Assembly: GCF_021917145.1 (NCBI RefSeq)
Contig: NW_025813837.1
Location: 3,010,091 to 3,074,090, forward strand
Length of the DNA stretch: 64,000 nucleotides
Source: Hypomesus transpacificus
Taxonomy: Eukaryota; Chordata; Actinopteri; Osmeriformes; Osmeridae
Direction: 5' to 3'
Numbering within the stretch: the stretch's first letter is position 1; each line of letters starts with the position of its first letter. This document shows positions 26,656-44,408 of the stretch, in pieces. The position numbers and the translations under genes were made by a program. The notes below the pieces were generated by a model. It had not been told where the DNA came from. It did not search any database and worked only from the letters and a program-made list of their open reading frames with translations.

Positions 26656-27560
26656 GGTGTGGATTCTTTTCAATCTTCGATCAGACGGTTGTTAGATGGA
26701 TGACAATCAGGATAGCGGAGATTGGAGGTGTTGGCTTCGAGACACCATTGCCTAAGTTTCTTCCTCTGTTCATAATATTTGCATACATATAGGTTAACGT
26801 AATGTTATTAGCTGCTAGCTCACTAACGTTGATAATAATACGTTAAATGGTTAGATTGACATTGGCTGTATTTTACTGCTGTATGGTTTTCTGACGTTTC
26901 TTAGAACACGGTGTACTACAAGTTGACAAGCTAGCTAACGTAGTCCCAGCCAAGCGTACACAAAGCAGCCAGCTATGTAGATCAAGTGCTAACCTCGCTA
27001 TCTACTAACCCAAACTGCCACGTACATGTTACGGTGCTGTACAGCCAAGTTGGGAAATATAGCCAGCTGCACCTAGCTAGTAAGCATAGCACTACTAGAC
27101 TAGCTAGCCAGCTCCCTTATCAGCTGACGGTGACGACCATTTAGCAAGCTAGGGTAGCTAATTGCTATAATCAATCACTTACCATTGCATCGGATTTTGA
27201 AAGCCTTTCTTCACATCAATAGGTCATTTGGTAGCTAACCATTAATGGCAAAAAAGACTGGGAACGGCTAGGCTAGCTTAACTAGTTTAGCGTTAACCGC
27301 TAGCTAAGCAACCCCTACGGCTACCTGCTGCCACGAGCTACATCGGTTACCGCGCAAGCGTCAATCTTGTACGCGAAGACTTTTAGGTGCGCTTTATTTG
27401 GACGTTTGTGCTTTCCTGTTTATTCTGGTCGGCCAAGATTGCCCAAAGCGTAATTTTCGCGTCAACAAACACCACAATAACACAGATAATAATTTAATGT
27501 ATCCCCCAGTCTTGCAGCTGAAGTTTTTATTAAATCATAGAATATATACATGTATAACTG
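26656..27560. other. entpd4 5' flank / short intergenic region
   Basis: Contains the presumed entpd4 promoter and noncoding 5' exon, which I could not place exactly. 26800-27320 is rich in GCTAGC/AGCTAAC words. Minus-strand AATAAA signals at 27527-27532 and 27598-27603 probably end chmp7, leaving only a few hundred base pairs between the two genes. Confidence 0.45.
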
Positions 27561-27597
27561 ATGATTGCAATAAAACATTTGGCATCATGATATTTTC

Positions 27598-27603
27598 TTT
27601 ATT
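27598..27603 (-). promoter_or_regulatory. Candidate poly(A) signal of chmp7
   Basis: TTTATT on the plus strand, AATAAA on the coding strand, about 510 nt past the chmp7 stop codon; a second lies near 27527-27532. Confidence 0.4.
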
Positions 27604-27922
27604 AGAGTGGGACAATTAAAATGTCAAAAGGCCACTTAAAATATATATTTTACAAGGTAGTCCCCGAAGGCGTTCACAGGCATCAATAAACATGTTACAA
27701 GAACACAGACAGTTACTATGGGTGGCCTTTTACAGCCACTCATGGAGGTTGTGAAATTACCATTGCAGAAACGTCTTTCTGTTAGTGCTTGTGTTTTTAC
27801 TGTGCAGGCTCAAGCCGCTTTGTCGAAATCATACCTGTTGATAAAGACAGAAAAAATAAGACTCCAAATCCTAGCTGTACTAAATAAACGTAAACTTTCC
27901 AAAAAATTAATTATGAGAAACT

Positions 27923-28110
27923 ACATTTAGTCATTTTAGTCATTTAGCAGACGCTCTTATCCAGAGCGACTTACAGTAAGTACAGGGACATTCCCCCCGA
28001 GGCAAGTAGGGTGAAGTGCCTTGCCCAAGGACACAACGTCATTTTGCAGGGCGGGGAATTGATCCGGCAACCTTCTGATTACTAGCCGACCGCTCAGCCA
28101 TCTGACTCCC
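27923..28110 (-). mobile_element. SINE in the chmp7 3' UTR, with target-site duplication
   Basis: Near full-length copy in the same orientation as chmp7 transcription. It is flanked by GAAACTA direct repeats at 27916-27922 and 28111-28117. The right repeat includes the chmp7 stop codon, so the element lies immediately after the reading frame and is part of the 3' UTR. Confidence 0.9.
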
Positions 28111-28114
28111 GAAA

Positions 28115-30318
28115 CTAACCTGATTCTGTCAAGGTAAGTCGGCTCAGCTCTGAGTCCAACTCCTCGTCTGTGATATTGAAGTGGTTTTGAGGCACAGAAG
28201 GCAAAGAGCTTAGCAGGTTGTCCCCAAGAACACAGGGCTCCGTAGCAGGTGAGAAGGGGTGAGTTGGGACGTCAGGTAAAGTCGAAGGCCCAACCATCTC
28301 CGAGTCTCTCAATAGAGACTCCAGCTCTTCTTCCAACTCGTCCGTATCTACGTCTGCTAAACAAGGAAGAACGTTCGCTTGAATATTTACATGAAAATGT
28401 GGATTTAGTTTGTAAAGGTAGAAAAATATTTTTGAAAAAAGTTTTGGAGGGTTGAAAAAATGGATGTGAAGCGCAGTATAGAGATTATTTAAAATTGACT
28501 CACTTGGGTTGAGCCCTCCACCAGACAGAGCTTGGCTCACTTCATCCTGGTTGTCACACAACTGAAACACAAACAGACAAAGACTTTTAATTATACAACG
28601 TGGACACACCGAACAGCTCACTCGAAAACACCGCCAGGCGGTCTCAAAACAGAGCAAGACCTCTTGGATTTGATCGACTAGACTCTCAGCTCTCTCCACA
28701 GTCACATCCTTCAGAGACACTTGAAGGGCTGCCACTCCCGCCTGGTAAGCTTGTACAACCTACAGACGCGTGAAGAACAAGAGGCCCATTGAAACAGACA
28801 TGCACACTGCATTGATGACAGCTAAGTAACCGGCATCAACAACCAATGATTTAACGCCCCTGTGCGCCTTACCAGCTTGTCAGTCTGGGAGTGTGCTATT
28901 CTGTCCAGGATGCCCTTGACGGTCTCCAGCTGAGAATGTAGACGGTCTGCTCTCTTCTCCACACGCTTTCTGCTCCTCAAACACCTCAGAGCCTTTGGGA
29001 AGGAAAGAGCCAAAGTTCATTTACAAGGCTCAGGCATACTGAGAGCTCGATCGTCAGACGGTTGGAAACCTACCTGGGATTTCTTGCCCTGACGCAAACA
29101 CTCCTTAGCCTCTTCTCTACACCTGCACACAGACGGCACAACATGTCACTCACCCGCCCCAAAATACTGCCCACCATCCAAATCACAAGTAAGCTACAAG
29201 TTCATACTTCTCGGACTCTTGACCCAGCGTCTCCACCTTCTCTTTAAGCAGCTTTTCGCTGCGCTGCAACTGGTAGATGCCCATGTCCACATCGCTGACA
29301 GGACAGATATGGTTCTGTCCTGGCTGCGAAAACTTGACAATCTGTACAGATACACAACACAAAACATGGATCGAGTGAAAAGAAAAACGGGTCTCCATTT
29401 TTGTGGAAAGGCACAAACCTTAAAGGAGATATGCTTGATAAATGTATCTTATGATACAGCTAGTCCTTGACTCTATGATCTAGTTCACAGACGAGGCCTC
29501 ACCTTCTCTCCATCCTGTAACGTCACAGCTACTTGCTTCTCTCTCTGCAGCTGTAGCAGAGCCATGCACAGGGTGCTCTCATCAACACAGACGTGGGAGG
29601 CTAAAGTACGTAGTTCCTGATAGGACAGGAGAGAACGAATGGCCAATGGCGAGCTCCGGTACACAGCCAGCAGTTCCGATGCCTTCTCCTACAGGAAACA
29701 GAAAAGAAACAGAAACAAATTAAATACATTCACATGTTAATTTAGTTTCTATAATAAATTTGATCTAATCCACACACCTTCACCAGTTCAATCACAACAA
29801 AAGACTCTTCCAAAGCAATGTGACTCCTGCCCAGTAGAGTGGAGAAAGTCCATTTTAAAGGCTTCACCAGCAACAGGCCCACACCCCAGGACAGCCAACC
29901 AGAGTCTACATTTGCTGCAAACTCCGATTCTCTCTGTATCCTGCCACATCTGCCAGTGGACAGACAGACAGACAGTTAATTTAAATTATCCTGACAAGTC
30001 ATGATGTTTTCACACATTGGCAAGGAGTGCAAATGCATGACAAGAAATGTAAAGGTTATACCTGGTCATGCTTTGAATGACACAGCCAAGACCTAAAGGG
30101 AGAGTTCCTTTTCTTCGGAAGGTGTCGTTCAAATCTTGCAGATTAACACACACTGTACTACGCCGCCTGCAGTTCTGTACAATGAGAGACGTCCAAAAGT
30201 CCATTTTACTGTCCCAATCCGTTGTGTTTACTTCTCGGTTTTCTTTGAAGTCAGAAAATATGAAATTCATCCGTTCATCATCCTCCCATTCCGGTGGTAA
30301 AGTTGACTCTGAAGACAT
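28115..30318 (-). CDS. chmp7: Charged multivesicular body protein 7, ESCRT-III related (nine exons)
   Basis: Recruits ESCRT-III to the nuclear envelope and endosomes for membrane sealing. Minus-strand exons: 30062-30318, 29778-29949, 29503-29688, 29208-29341, 29074-29122, 28873-28992, 28661-28759, 28504-28561, 28115-28356; all phases agree, giving 438 residues (human 453). The N-terminal half (PPEWEDDERMNFIFSDFKENREVN, WLSWGVGLLLVKPLKW) is the tandem winged-helix, membrane-binding part. Residues from about 220 are the Snf7-like core: coiled, basic helices KCREEAKECLRQGKKSQALRCLRSRKR, then the [28 protein letters not shown] helix. The acidic C terminus ends in a MIM-like helix (ITDEELDSELSRLTLTES). 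Exon 9 has a NAGNAG acceptor, so one glutamine may be included or skipped. The start is the first ATG of exon 1 (30318). Immediate downstream neighbour is entpd4. Confidence 0.95.
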
Positions 30319-30359
30319 TTCTCCGAGAATCGGTTTGGACCGTTTAGTAAAGGCCTAGT

Positions 30360-31417
30360 GAGAGACACAAAATATCAGCATGCGCCTTGCCATCTAGGAG
30401 CGATTACTGCAATACTGCTTATAGGTTTTTAAATCACAAATTGTCAACAGCATAGATCTTCAAACAAGTAAGTTTACCAATAGTTACAACAGGACAGAAA
30501 CAGAAAGCCTGTCCGGTTCGGATTCGGTTTCAGTTGGCAACTATACTCTCTGGACTCGGGTCTTGTTCGGAATATGCGTCCCGACCCGAACTCTTAAGAC
30601 ATTCCTCTCGCTATATCCACATTTACACGACTAGTTAACGAGCAACTTACCCTACTTAATTATTACTACGCTGCTTAATGAATACAAGGTATTCAACTAC
30701 TGTCAAACAGCAATTGAAACGATGGAAAGCTCACCCTTGGGTCAGCGTGCAGCGGTTCTGTGTTGTTGTTATCAGTGAGTTAGCTCCTAACCTCAGACAT
30801 GCGCTGTGTCTTCGCAAAAAAAGGCATGTTCACGACCATCACTAAATTCTAGGTTGCGCAACATTATGGCAAGTACTAAATATGACAAAGAAAAAGTTGA
30901 TCGAATGGTTTATTTTAGTTTTAGTTTTAATGGTTAAACCTTACATCTTACAACAGTTAGTAATTTTATATGAATATGCATTCGTACCATAGAAAACATA
31001 TAGGGTGAACATGCGTTTGACACCACTCGCTGTTCACTTGTATTGTCTCGAAGATCAGTGCATAAACATCAGCATTGTCACATCCCATTAATATGCCAAG
31101 TAGCTGGTAGATAGAATAAGCAGTGAAATTGCATAGTGATATGACACTTATTTACAATGGCATAATTATACGTATATCTAGATGGTGAACTATTTTGACA
31201 TCACAACACAGGCATCGTTTGATTTAATTCCTCTTTGTAGTAATCAGAGTATGGCAAACATTTGAATTTGACAATGCATTGTCCATTAGTCTTTACTTTA
31301 GGTTAAATTCATGGTAGCTAACAGGCATTTAGTCACATGGCTTAGACAAGTTCTTCTTTTCAGCATGTGTTAATAAATACTCTCAACAAATGCACAATAT
31401 CCACTTTGTCCTGTTTT
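30360..31417. other. chmp7 5' flank and lgi3 3' UTR
   Basis: A head-to-tail gap of about 1.1 kb. A minus-strand AATAAA (TTTATT at 30909-30914) about 505 nt beyond the lgi3 stop is a candidate lgi3 poly(A) signal. The chmp7 promoter is presumably at 30400-30850. No further gene seen. Confidence 0.5.
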
Positions 31418-36619
<5,202 letters not shown>

Positions 36620-37259
36620 CCTTCCTTCAGGGGTGGACAGAGAGACCGGGACACCTGGTGTCTCGGGGCTGTCTGCTTCTGGAAGTTAGGTTCTGCCCCT
36701 CGGTGGTTTGAGAACAGACCCGGTAGCGGCGAAATCGACAGCAGCTGTTGTGATGCTGCACTGTGGAAAGACTGAGGAAGAGTTAAGGAGAGAGAGACAG
36801 AGAGAGAGGAGAGGAGAGAGAGGAGAGAGAGAGGGAGGGAGGGATGAAGAGGGAGACAGAGAGAGCAAAAGCAGCCTGTGGTATGCTCACTCAGAGTGTG
36901 TGTGTGCGCGTGTGTGAGTGCGCGCTGCAGCTTCCCGGGTTGTGTGTGTGTGGGAGCACTCTCTGTGGAGATGCTGTCTGAGCACACTGCGGGAGCGAGG
37001 CTCAGGCTGCGATCCTCCGCACCAGGACCTGTACGCAGCGCCGCTGACACTGAATTATTTACTATAGTACACAGAAGCCTTAAAACGACGGCAGGAGGGG
37101 GGAGGGGAGAAAGGGGAGAAAGGGGGAGAGTGGTGTCAGAGCTGGGAAGGAGGCTGAGGAGGCTGGGGGAGATTCTGGTATCTTCTCTTCTCACTCCCAC
37201 AAACGCAACTCTTCCGGTCCGTTTTTTAGGAGTGAGGATAGGGAGACAGAGGGGAATTT

Positions 37260-37267
37260 TTTATATA
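37260..37267 (-). promoter_or_regulatory. Candidate TATA box of lgi3
   Basis: TATATAAA on the coding (minus) strand, about 640 bp upstream of the lgi3 start codon. It would place transcription start near 37230 and give a single-exon 5' UTR of about 600 nt containing GA-rich and CpG-containing sequence. Confidence 0.4.
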
Positions 37268-40200
37268 AGGTGGAGCAGAAGTTTAGGGCGAGGAAACTAG
37301 GCTAGATCCTTAAGGAGAGATGAAACGTTCAGGTGCGTTGGCTTCCTGCCAACATCTACAAATAAGTCTTGGGAAAATACTGCAGTAAGTACTGCATATC
37401 TGCAAAGGTTCAGAATAATGCAGTCATTTTATATTTGGATGTCATGGTTTGAATTCAACGTTAACAACGACCATTGTTCTTGTCCTGTCTGTTTACAATA
37501 TCCACACACAATATCTCCCATGGCCCATTCTGTTTGGAACTAATAACAGAAACATAAATCCACGTCTCTCCATAATTTTGTAATGTAATTTTAAAAAAAC
37601 GTCTGTGTGGTGCAATTATATTATTATATTATCATTATATTATTAGTATCCATACCTATAACATACCTCAGCCGAAATTCTGAACGTTTCTGCAACAACT
37701 TTATTCTACCACTAGAGGGAGCTGCAGCCTACACAATAGAGAAAGCGGGAGCTCTAGCCGTTGTGTGGTCACTGGCTACGGTGGCTAGAAGCGGCTGGCA
37801 GAGGTCTTCAGTGCCAGGCACGGTCAGCTTTCCTTCACAACAACATCGTTGTCACGAGAAAAGGGCCACCTCCTTTCAGCCAGCGTCAGACTGTCCAACA
37901 TGTCGATGCTAGGCCTGAACACAGTGTTCTGATCCAGCCATTAGCAACAAGTCATTTCCAACAGGCGTGTGCACTCCGACTGAGCTCAGGGATTCAGGGG
38001 GCTGACAACAATGACCCTTGACCTTACACACTGTGATGTGTCCAGGACAGAGAAGAGGTTGAGACTGTGTCACAGCTGCAACTGTGGTTTTATGCTACTA
38101 ATAGAAACTCAGACCCAAATCCTGTGTGAACCCTCATAGGGAAATGTTACAACTTTGAGAAACTATTGTATTGTAAGTGAATCCTTTTACTACAGCAACT
38201 TCCTGATTAGAGACTGCCAGTCAAATTGCCTTTGTACTTTTTAACCTCAGGTTTCACCTGTGCACTTGGAGAATCGGACAGAAAAATATAAACGTGCTCT
38301 CTGTCAGGTTTTTGTGCGTGCGTGTGCGTGCGTGTGTGTGTAGAATCCTGCACTCTAGACTCAACAAGGTGCTGTTGTAGATCCTAGCTGCAGCGTTGAG
38401 TAGAAAACGTAGTGATTAGACATGTTCCTACAAGTTCCCCTGCCTCAGCTCCTCTCCCACAGGTACAACATCACCAGCTGTGCTTTTCAAGGAGAAAAAA
38501 AAAAGGCTTGTTTCCTTTTCAACATGTCAACTTTTTCTGTAAACCGGATTCAAGTCACGGAACACTATTCATCCAGAAAAAGACATTAACATTTTGGCGT
38601 ATAAAGATTCTGTGTTGGCTCTGGTCATGTGACGCTCGTACAGAGCTGTATCCTACTGCGCCCCCTCCCCGTGAGGTACATGGCTGATTCCAGATCAGTG
38701 TATTCATCTCTACACCAGACCAGCCTCAGTGAACCCTGACCACATTACCTGTGGATATCTACCATGTTTGGATTACTGCTGCTCTGAGTCACCTGGGTTA
38801 GTCCACACTGCTGGATTCATCTGGAAGCCCACATCCCACCCTGGCCGACCACGAGGCACGCAGCCTGTTAAAGGAGCCCTCTGTCCTCGCTCTCACATCT
38901 GTTTGCTTTGGGCCGCCTAGTTTTTCCGGACCAATGTGTAGGAGGAAACATGGGAAGCGAGAATGCTTCCAGTTTTACCTTGGTTCCTGTGCACTTACTG
39001 TGGAAAATCCCTCATGCCCCAGGTAATGTATTTACACAGGATGGTCTCACTCAGCAGATTCTGCTCAGACAGGTTCACACAGGCTTCCCGCCCCTCGGCT
39101 ATGCAGAGAAGACATCAGTCAACGTTAAGATTCCAGTCACATAGCAATTACAGAACTCATTAATATCTGTACGGACACAGGACACTTGAGCGACAGGATG
39201 TTTTTTTTTCTTCTTCTTTTCCTCTCCAACATGAATGCAGTTGAAAACAAGAGTTGCCAATAACCTAATGTCTCCAAGCCATGAACTGAACAGTTTATTC
39301 TCTGTATCTAACATCCACATAGATGTATCAGAATCAGGGGCTTAGAACGTCCTAGAACACGCTGTGACATCAGACCCCCCGGAGCTTGCATCGTCACTGC
39401 TGAGGTGGGAAGGATACGCATGCACTGATAAAAACACACAACCCAGAAATCCAATAAGGCAAGTGTTTGTCACACTACCCGACATAAATCTGTCAGATGT
39501 GATGAGCCTGTCATTTACAAGCAATCCAGACGTCACAAACACACCTATAAAAATCATGATTATTTCATATAATTCGATGGAGGTCTCCAGACAGAGAGTT
39601 GACACCTGGTTGCTGCAGGACTGAACAGATCAGTGAGGTGCAGGTGGGCTGTAATGATATCTAGTGTTCAAGACAAATCCAATATGTTCTCCCTGTTCTG
39701 AGGCCCCGGTTGCTTCCAGAAAGTAAAACAGACCACAACAAAACCATTTCAAAGAGCTTTTATTCGTCCCCTTGTAGTCTCACACCAAAGCCCACAAGAA
39801 GGTATGCCAGCCAATACCATCTGGGACTCAATTCAATTAAAGAGAGTACAAAGACATATGGCTCAGGAGCAAGTGATGTGATTAGAGCCCTGGTCACGAT
39901 GACCCAGGCTTGATTCATCCCCTGTGCTACCTTGACTCTCAGCCCTGGAGAACAGGGGGAGGGCTCAGGGACAGCAGGGAAAGGATCGAGGAGGAGAGAC
40001 CATCCTCGGGAAGGGGAGGAACATACACAATCTGTCTGACAGTAGATCAATAACCCACTGTCTTCATCTTCTAATCGTTAAGCTGATTACGGATGACTTT
40101 CATGGAAGCTGGACGATGAATTCACTTCTAACTAGATGTGTATCTGCAGAACCGGGACCAAGGAACAGGGTTGTTTCTTAAATTGTTGAATTATTATCCA

Positions 40201-41551
40201 CATTTTAGATTTTTTTTATATTTAGGGTTGGGGTGTTATTATCACGGGGGCAAGTCTTCAAGGCGAGCCCCATCTTTTTTTTATCGTCGTTTCAGATCAG
40301 AAGCTTTTGAGTGGAAGAGCCACAAACGACAGATGATCCACCTCCTGGGAGCCGTAGGAATGCATGAACCTGTAGGGATGGAAGAAAAAGGCCCGGCATA
40401 CCAGTTGATCCTGTTTGATAAAGGTCCTGACAGGCCCAGATTATATGACTCTGCCTGGAGGATTTGTCTGTGTCTCATTCCTCCGCTAAAGAAAGTCGAT
40501 CTGGTGGGATAGGGGCGGGGCAATGGCCCCAGGTGGACGTTGTTTTTGTGAAGATGCCAAAGCCAAAGCGTCCTTTTGACCAGACACGGTCGTTCTCTGG
40601 TTGTTTCGCGTCCCCTTCTCAACCTGATCACACCCGCAGAACTAGACCCTATAAAACACCCAGAAATACACACTCACTTTCTATTTTCTTTTTTTTTACA
40701 ACCTTTAATAACAACACTTCAAACTTCAGAGCACCTTCATAAAGTGCTGGAATGCAGTGCATTTATTCCAATTAGAGCTGACGTTCGTTGAACTCCCCTT
40801 TACTCCTGGTTCATCACCACGCTCTGAATTAAAGATGGTGGACGCACGGCATTGTGGGCATTGTTCGTCCTTCCCTGCAGTCCTTTCAACACCAACATTA
40901 TATTTGTCTGAGCACAAAACACCACATCGTGCGTGGTGTGGGAAGAGGGAGGGGACGGGGCAGGAACTAAGGAGACAATAGTCTGACGTCCGCTGAGTGA
41001 CAGGCCCTGCTCTGGGCTTGTCCCATCTGTCACTTGGGTCCCAGTGAGCTTGCAGGGCAGGGGGGATCTGTCATGCCCAGAGCCATCCCACAGACAGGGG
41101 CCCCGGCCCTCCTCGCTGAGCCACACATCCAAACAACCAGAGGGCAGGGACTACCTTGGAGCCCGTCAGTTTAGATGCAGAACGCTTGGCTCTCCTAGCT
41201 GCTGAGATTCCTGTTTTTTCATCTGGTGTTTGTGTGTGTGTGCTATTACAATAAAATAGGATTTGATATTCTGTCCCATTCAGCAAGTTGTGTTGCAGCA
41301 AGTCGTCAACTCCACCCAATGCCACAGTGGTCATGGCGGAGAAAGGACCAGACAAATCCTCAGTAAAGAGGGTGGGGAAACAACCCAAGCAAACAATGAT
41401 TTCCATTTATAACACTGTAATTTAGAAATGTCAACCATTTTGCAAGAACTGAAAAGAAACATGTTTGTGCTGGTTGGTTCCAACACCCCCAGCCAGCGTG
41501 ATTCTGTCTGGGTGGAGTTAAACATTGAAGGAGTCAACATAGTGAGCTCCT

Positions 41552-41555
<4 letters not shown>

Positions 41556-41610
<55 letters not shown>

Positions 41611-41641
41611 GTCACTCTCTGTCACTCTCTGTCACTCTCTG

Positions 41642-41680
<39 letters not shown>
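41556..41680. repeat. (CT)n microsatellite with CTGTCACT units
   Basis: CT dinucleotides interrupted by four 'tgtcactctc' units, about 125 bp. Confidence 0.93.
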
Positions 41681-41681
<1 letters not shown>

Positions 41682-41810
41682 GGGTCAGCTCAGCTTGTGG
41701 AGGACCTTCTCCAGGAGCACTAGTCAGTCTCTCGTCCACACAGCAGATGGAAGCTGGCCAGACTGGTATTCATGAGTCTCTGTATTGCCCTCTGTATTGC
41801 CCTGCTGTCT

Positions 41811-41838
41811 CCCCCCCCCCCCCCCTCCCCCCCCCCCT
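41811..41838. repeat. Poly-C tract
   Basis: Run of C interrupted by single T bases; length probably unreliable. Confidence 0.85.
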
Positions 41839-41961
41839 CACTTCTCTCCTTTCTTCCCATAAATAATCTGCTCGATTGCAAAGGTGGCAGTGTCAGAGGC
41901 GCACAACAACAGGCTTATGTCACCAGTCCCCTCAAGTGCAGGCTTTAATAAGCAAGTGCCC

Positions 41962-42171
41962 CCATTACCAGAAGTTGTCTGACAAGTCTCCTGTTTAAAG
42001 CCTTTAAAGGATCTGTTCATTACATGGCATGCACGGTAAAAGTGCATTCTGCTTTATGAAGCTTATACAAGCACGGTTAACAACCACAAAATATACAGTT
42101 GTGACCATACTTAAAACAAAGGACCAATCATGAATAGACAAGATTCTGGTGCAGTCCACAATTGATGACAT

Positions 42172-42221
<50 letters not shown>
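41962..42221. repeat. Duplicated segment, copy 1 (ends in CA repeat)
   Basis: About 210 bp of unique sequence followed by (CA)n. It matches 44033-44245 with two mismatches (41973 vs 44044, 42091 vs 44162), a constant offset of 2071 bp. Flanks of the two copies do not match. Confidence 0.95.
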
Positions 42222-42223
<2 letters not shown>

Positions 42224-42410
42224 CCTCGCCGCCGCCACCCCCCTCCCCCCTCCCCCCTGCCCGCCATCACCCCCTCTCCGCCGCCACCCCCCCACCCCCT
42301 CGCCGCCACCCCCCCCCTCCCCCCTCCCCACCACCACTCACTCACACCAACCACCCACCTCCCTCCCCCCACCCCCACCTCCACACACACACACACACCC
42401 TCCCTCACCA
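42222..42410. repeat. C-rich low-complexity block
   Basis: Irregular repeats of 'cccctcgccgccgccacccc' type followed by CCACC and CA-rich sequence, directly after the CA repeat of duplication copy 1. Confidence 0.85.
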
Positions 42411-43930
42411 CACCCTCTCAGGCTCCCACTCCCCATGAAGGCAGAGTAATGCACCCCCGACTGACAGAGCGTCACCTCAGAGGGCTGCTTGTGAGGTGAA
42501 GGGCAGGTCATCTGTCAGCACTGACACGCCACAGAGTGTGGAAAAGAATTGAGGGGGTTTATCTGTAAACATGGAGCAGATAGGTGGGGCGCCCACCTGA
42601 ATAAATCAAGTCGACTTAAGTAAACAAGGAAGTAAGGCCATTCGTCAGGGCTGTGGGTGGGACTTGTGTTGAGACATCAATAAGCATACCAACCCTCTAG
42701 AATCAGTAAGCATCCATAATCGCCTTTTTCCTCTGGCCAGTAGTCTGTCTTTGTAAATTTTTATAGACCATTCGTCAATAATTAGATACGGTTTGCTTTT
42801 TACCTCCTCTGAACTATGCTTCAATTACCAATGGCCAACTAGCCCCATTGTTACATTGCCAAGGCAAAGTTAAATATTTGGAACAGGTTGTGTTTTTTAT
42901 TCTCTTTAAACTTGTACCTGTAAAGTAGAGAGTTATTACTAGAACACAGATGATCTTAAGGTAACATACTTCAAACACTCCTACCTTTGCCCCCAGCAAT
43001 CTCTTCCTGGACCATCTGTCAGAAGTGATAACACACTCTCTACCTAATAGCACTTCCTGCCTTCTCTGTGGTCCATTATCTTGTCATAGAGCCCTGTTTC
43101 CGAGGTCCACTCCATTTCCATACTGAGTCCTTCATGGTCGCCGCAGTCACCGCGCACACAAGACGCTTTTATAGGGACACGTTTCCAGGGATCAATACAA
43201 TCTCTCCCCAACAACAACATTCAGACGAAGGTTTATTGTCGACGCTCTCAGGAACCAGAAAGGGGAGCGGCTGTTCTCCGCAGTCCCTCTGGGCAATGCG
43301 GGAGGTAACAAAGATGGTGATACCAAACTAATCTATCTCCTGCTTCCTTTTTCTTCCAGACTATTTCCTTAGGGCGTTTTGGTAAGAGTACCTCAATTCA
43401 CAAGGCCAAAACGTATTTTCACCACACTCCCTTAAATAAACCTGTCTGGAAATCAATCTTGAACCACTCCATGCTTTCTTCTTCCCTACTGATGTACAAA
43501 CTAGCTTATTTGGCCCCTGCAGTAAAATCCAGCTCTTAAAAAAAGGTAAACAAAGAGGTTTTCACACTGTGTGGCCGGCTTTAGCCTGTTGCGTGGAGAC
43601 GGCAGTCCAGGTGATGCATCAATCCGTGGCAGACAGCCAGCGTCGGGCGTGGGCACCGGGGCCCGTAGCCTCTGATGGATGGGGCCTGAGAGCTGGTGCT
43701 GCAGCCAGAACTGGCCGGGCACTTCCCCGTGCAATAAATTACATGTTTACGACTTAGCGGATCCACGAAATAGCGGATGATTCTTCTGATGTCAGCAGCG
43801 CATTATCATATTTGATCGCCCCTGGTAACCTGTGTTAAATGGGTATGAGATTGAAATGGCCGTCGGCAAATACGAACAATGATTTAGGCTACGTCACAAA
43901 CACGACAACGTCGAGATATTTATGGACCCG

Positions 43931-43991
43931 TTTATTAAGTTCTTTCAAACTCTGAAAGCTTTAACGATTTGTTTTCTTGATAGCATTTTAT
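43931..43991 (-). promoter_or_regulatory. Candidate poly(A) signals of fgfr1a
   Basis: TTTATT at 43931-43936 and near 43986 gives AATAAA on the coding strand, about 1.5 kb past the fgfr1a stop. A 3' UTR of this length is normal for FGFR1 genes, but other sites are possible. Confidence 0.35.
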
Positions 43992-44032
43992 TTTATGTCA
44001 TCCTTTTTACAATGACATATGTGCTCTGCAAA

Positions 44033-44408
<376 letters not shown>

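Larger units (their letters stand above)
37300..43920. other. Intergenic region between lgi3 and fgfr1a
   Basis: About 6.6 kb with no recognised exon; the open frames of 90-140 codons show no domain. Contents: a (GT)n-like patch near 38320, a (CT)n array at 41556, poly-C at 41811, one copy of a 2-kb-spaced duplication at 41962, and a C-rich minisatellite-like block at 42222-42410. Confidence 0.55.
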
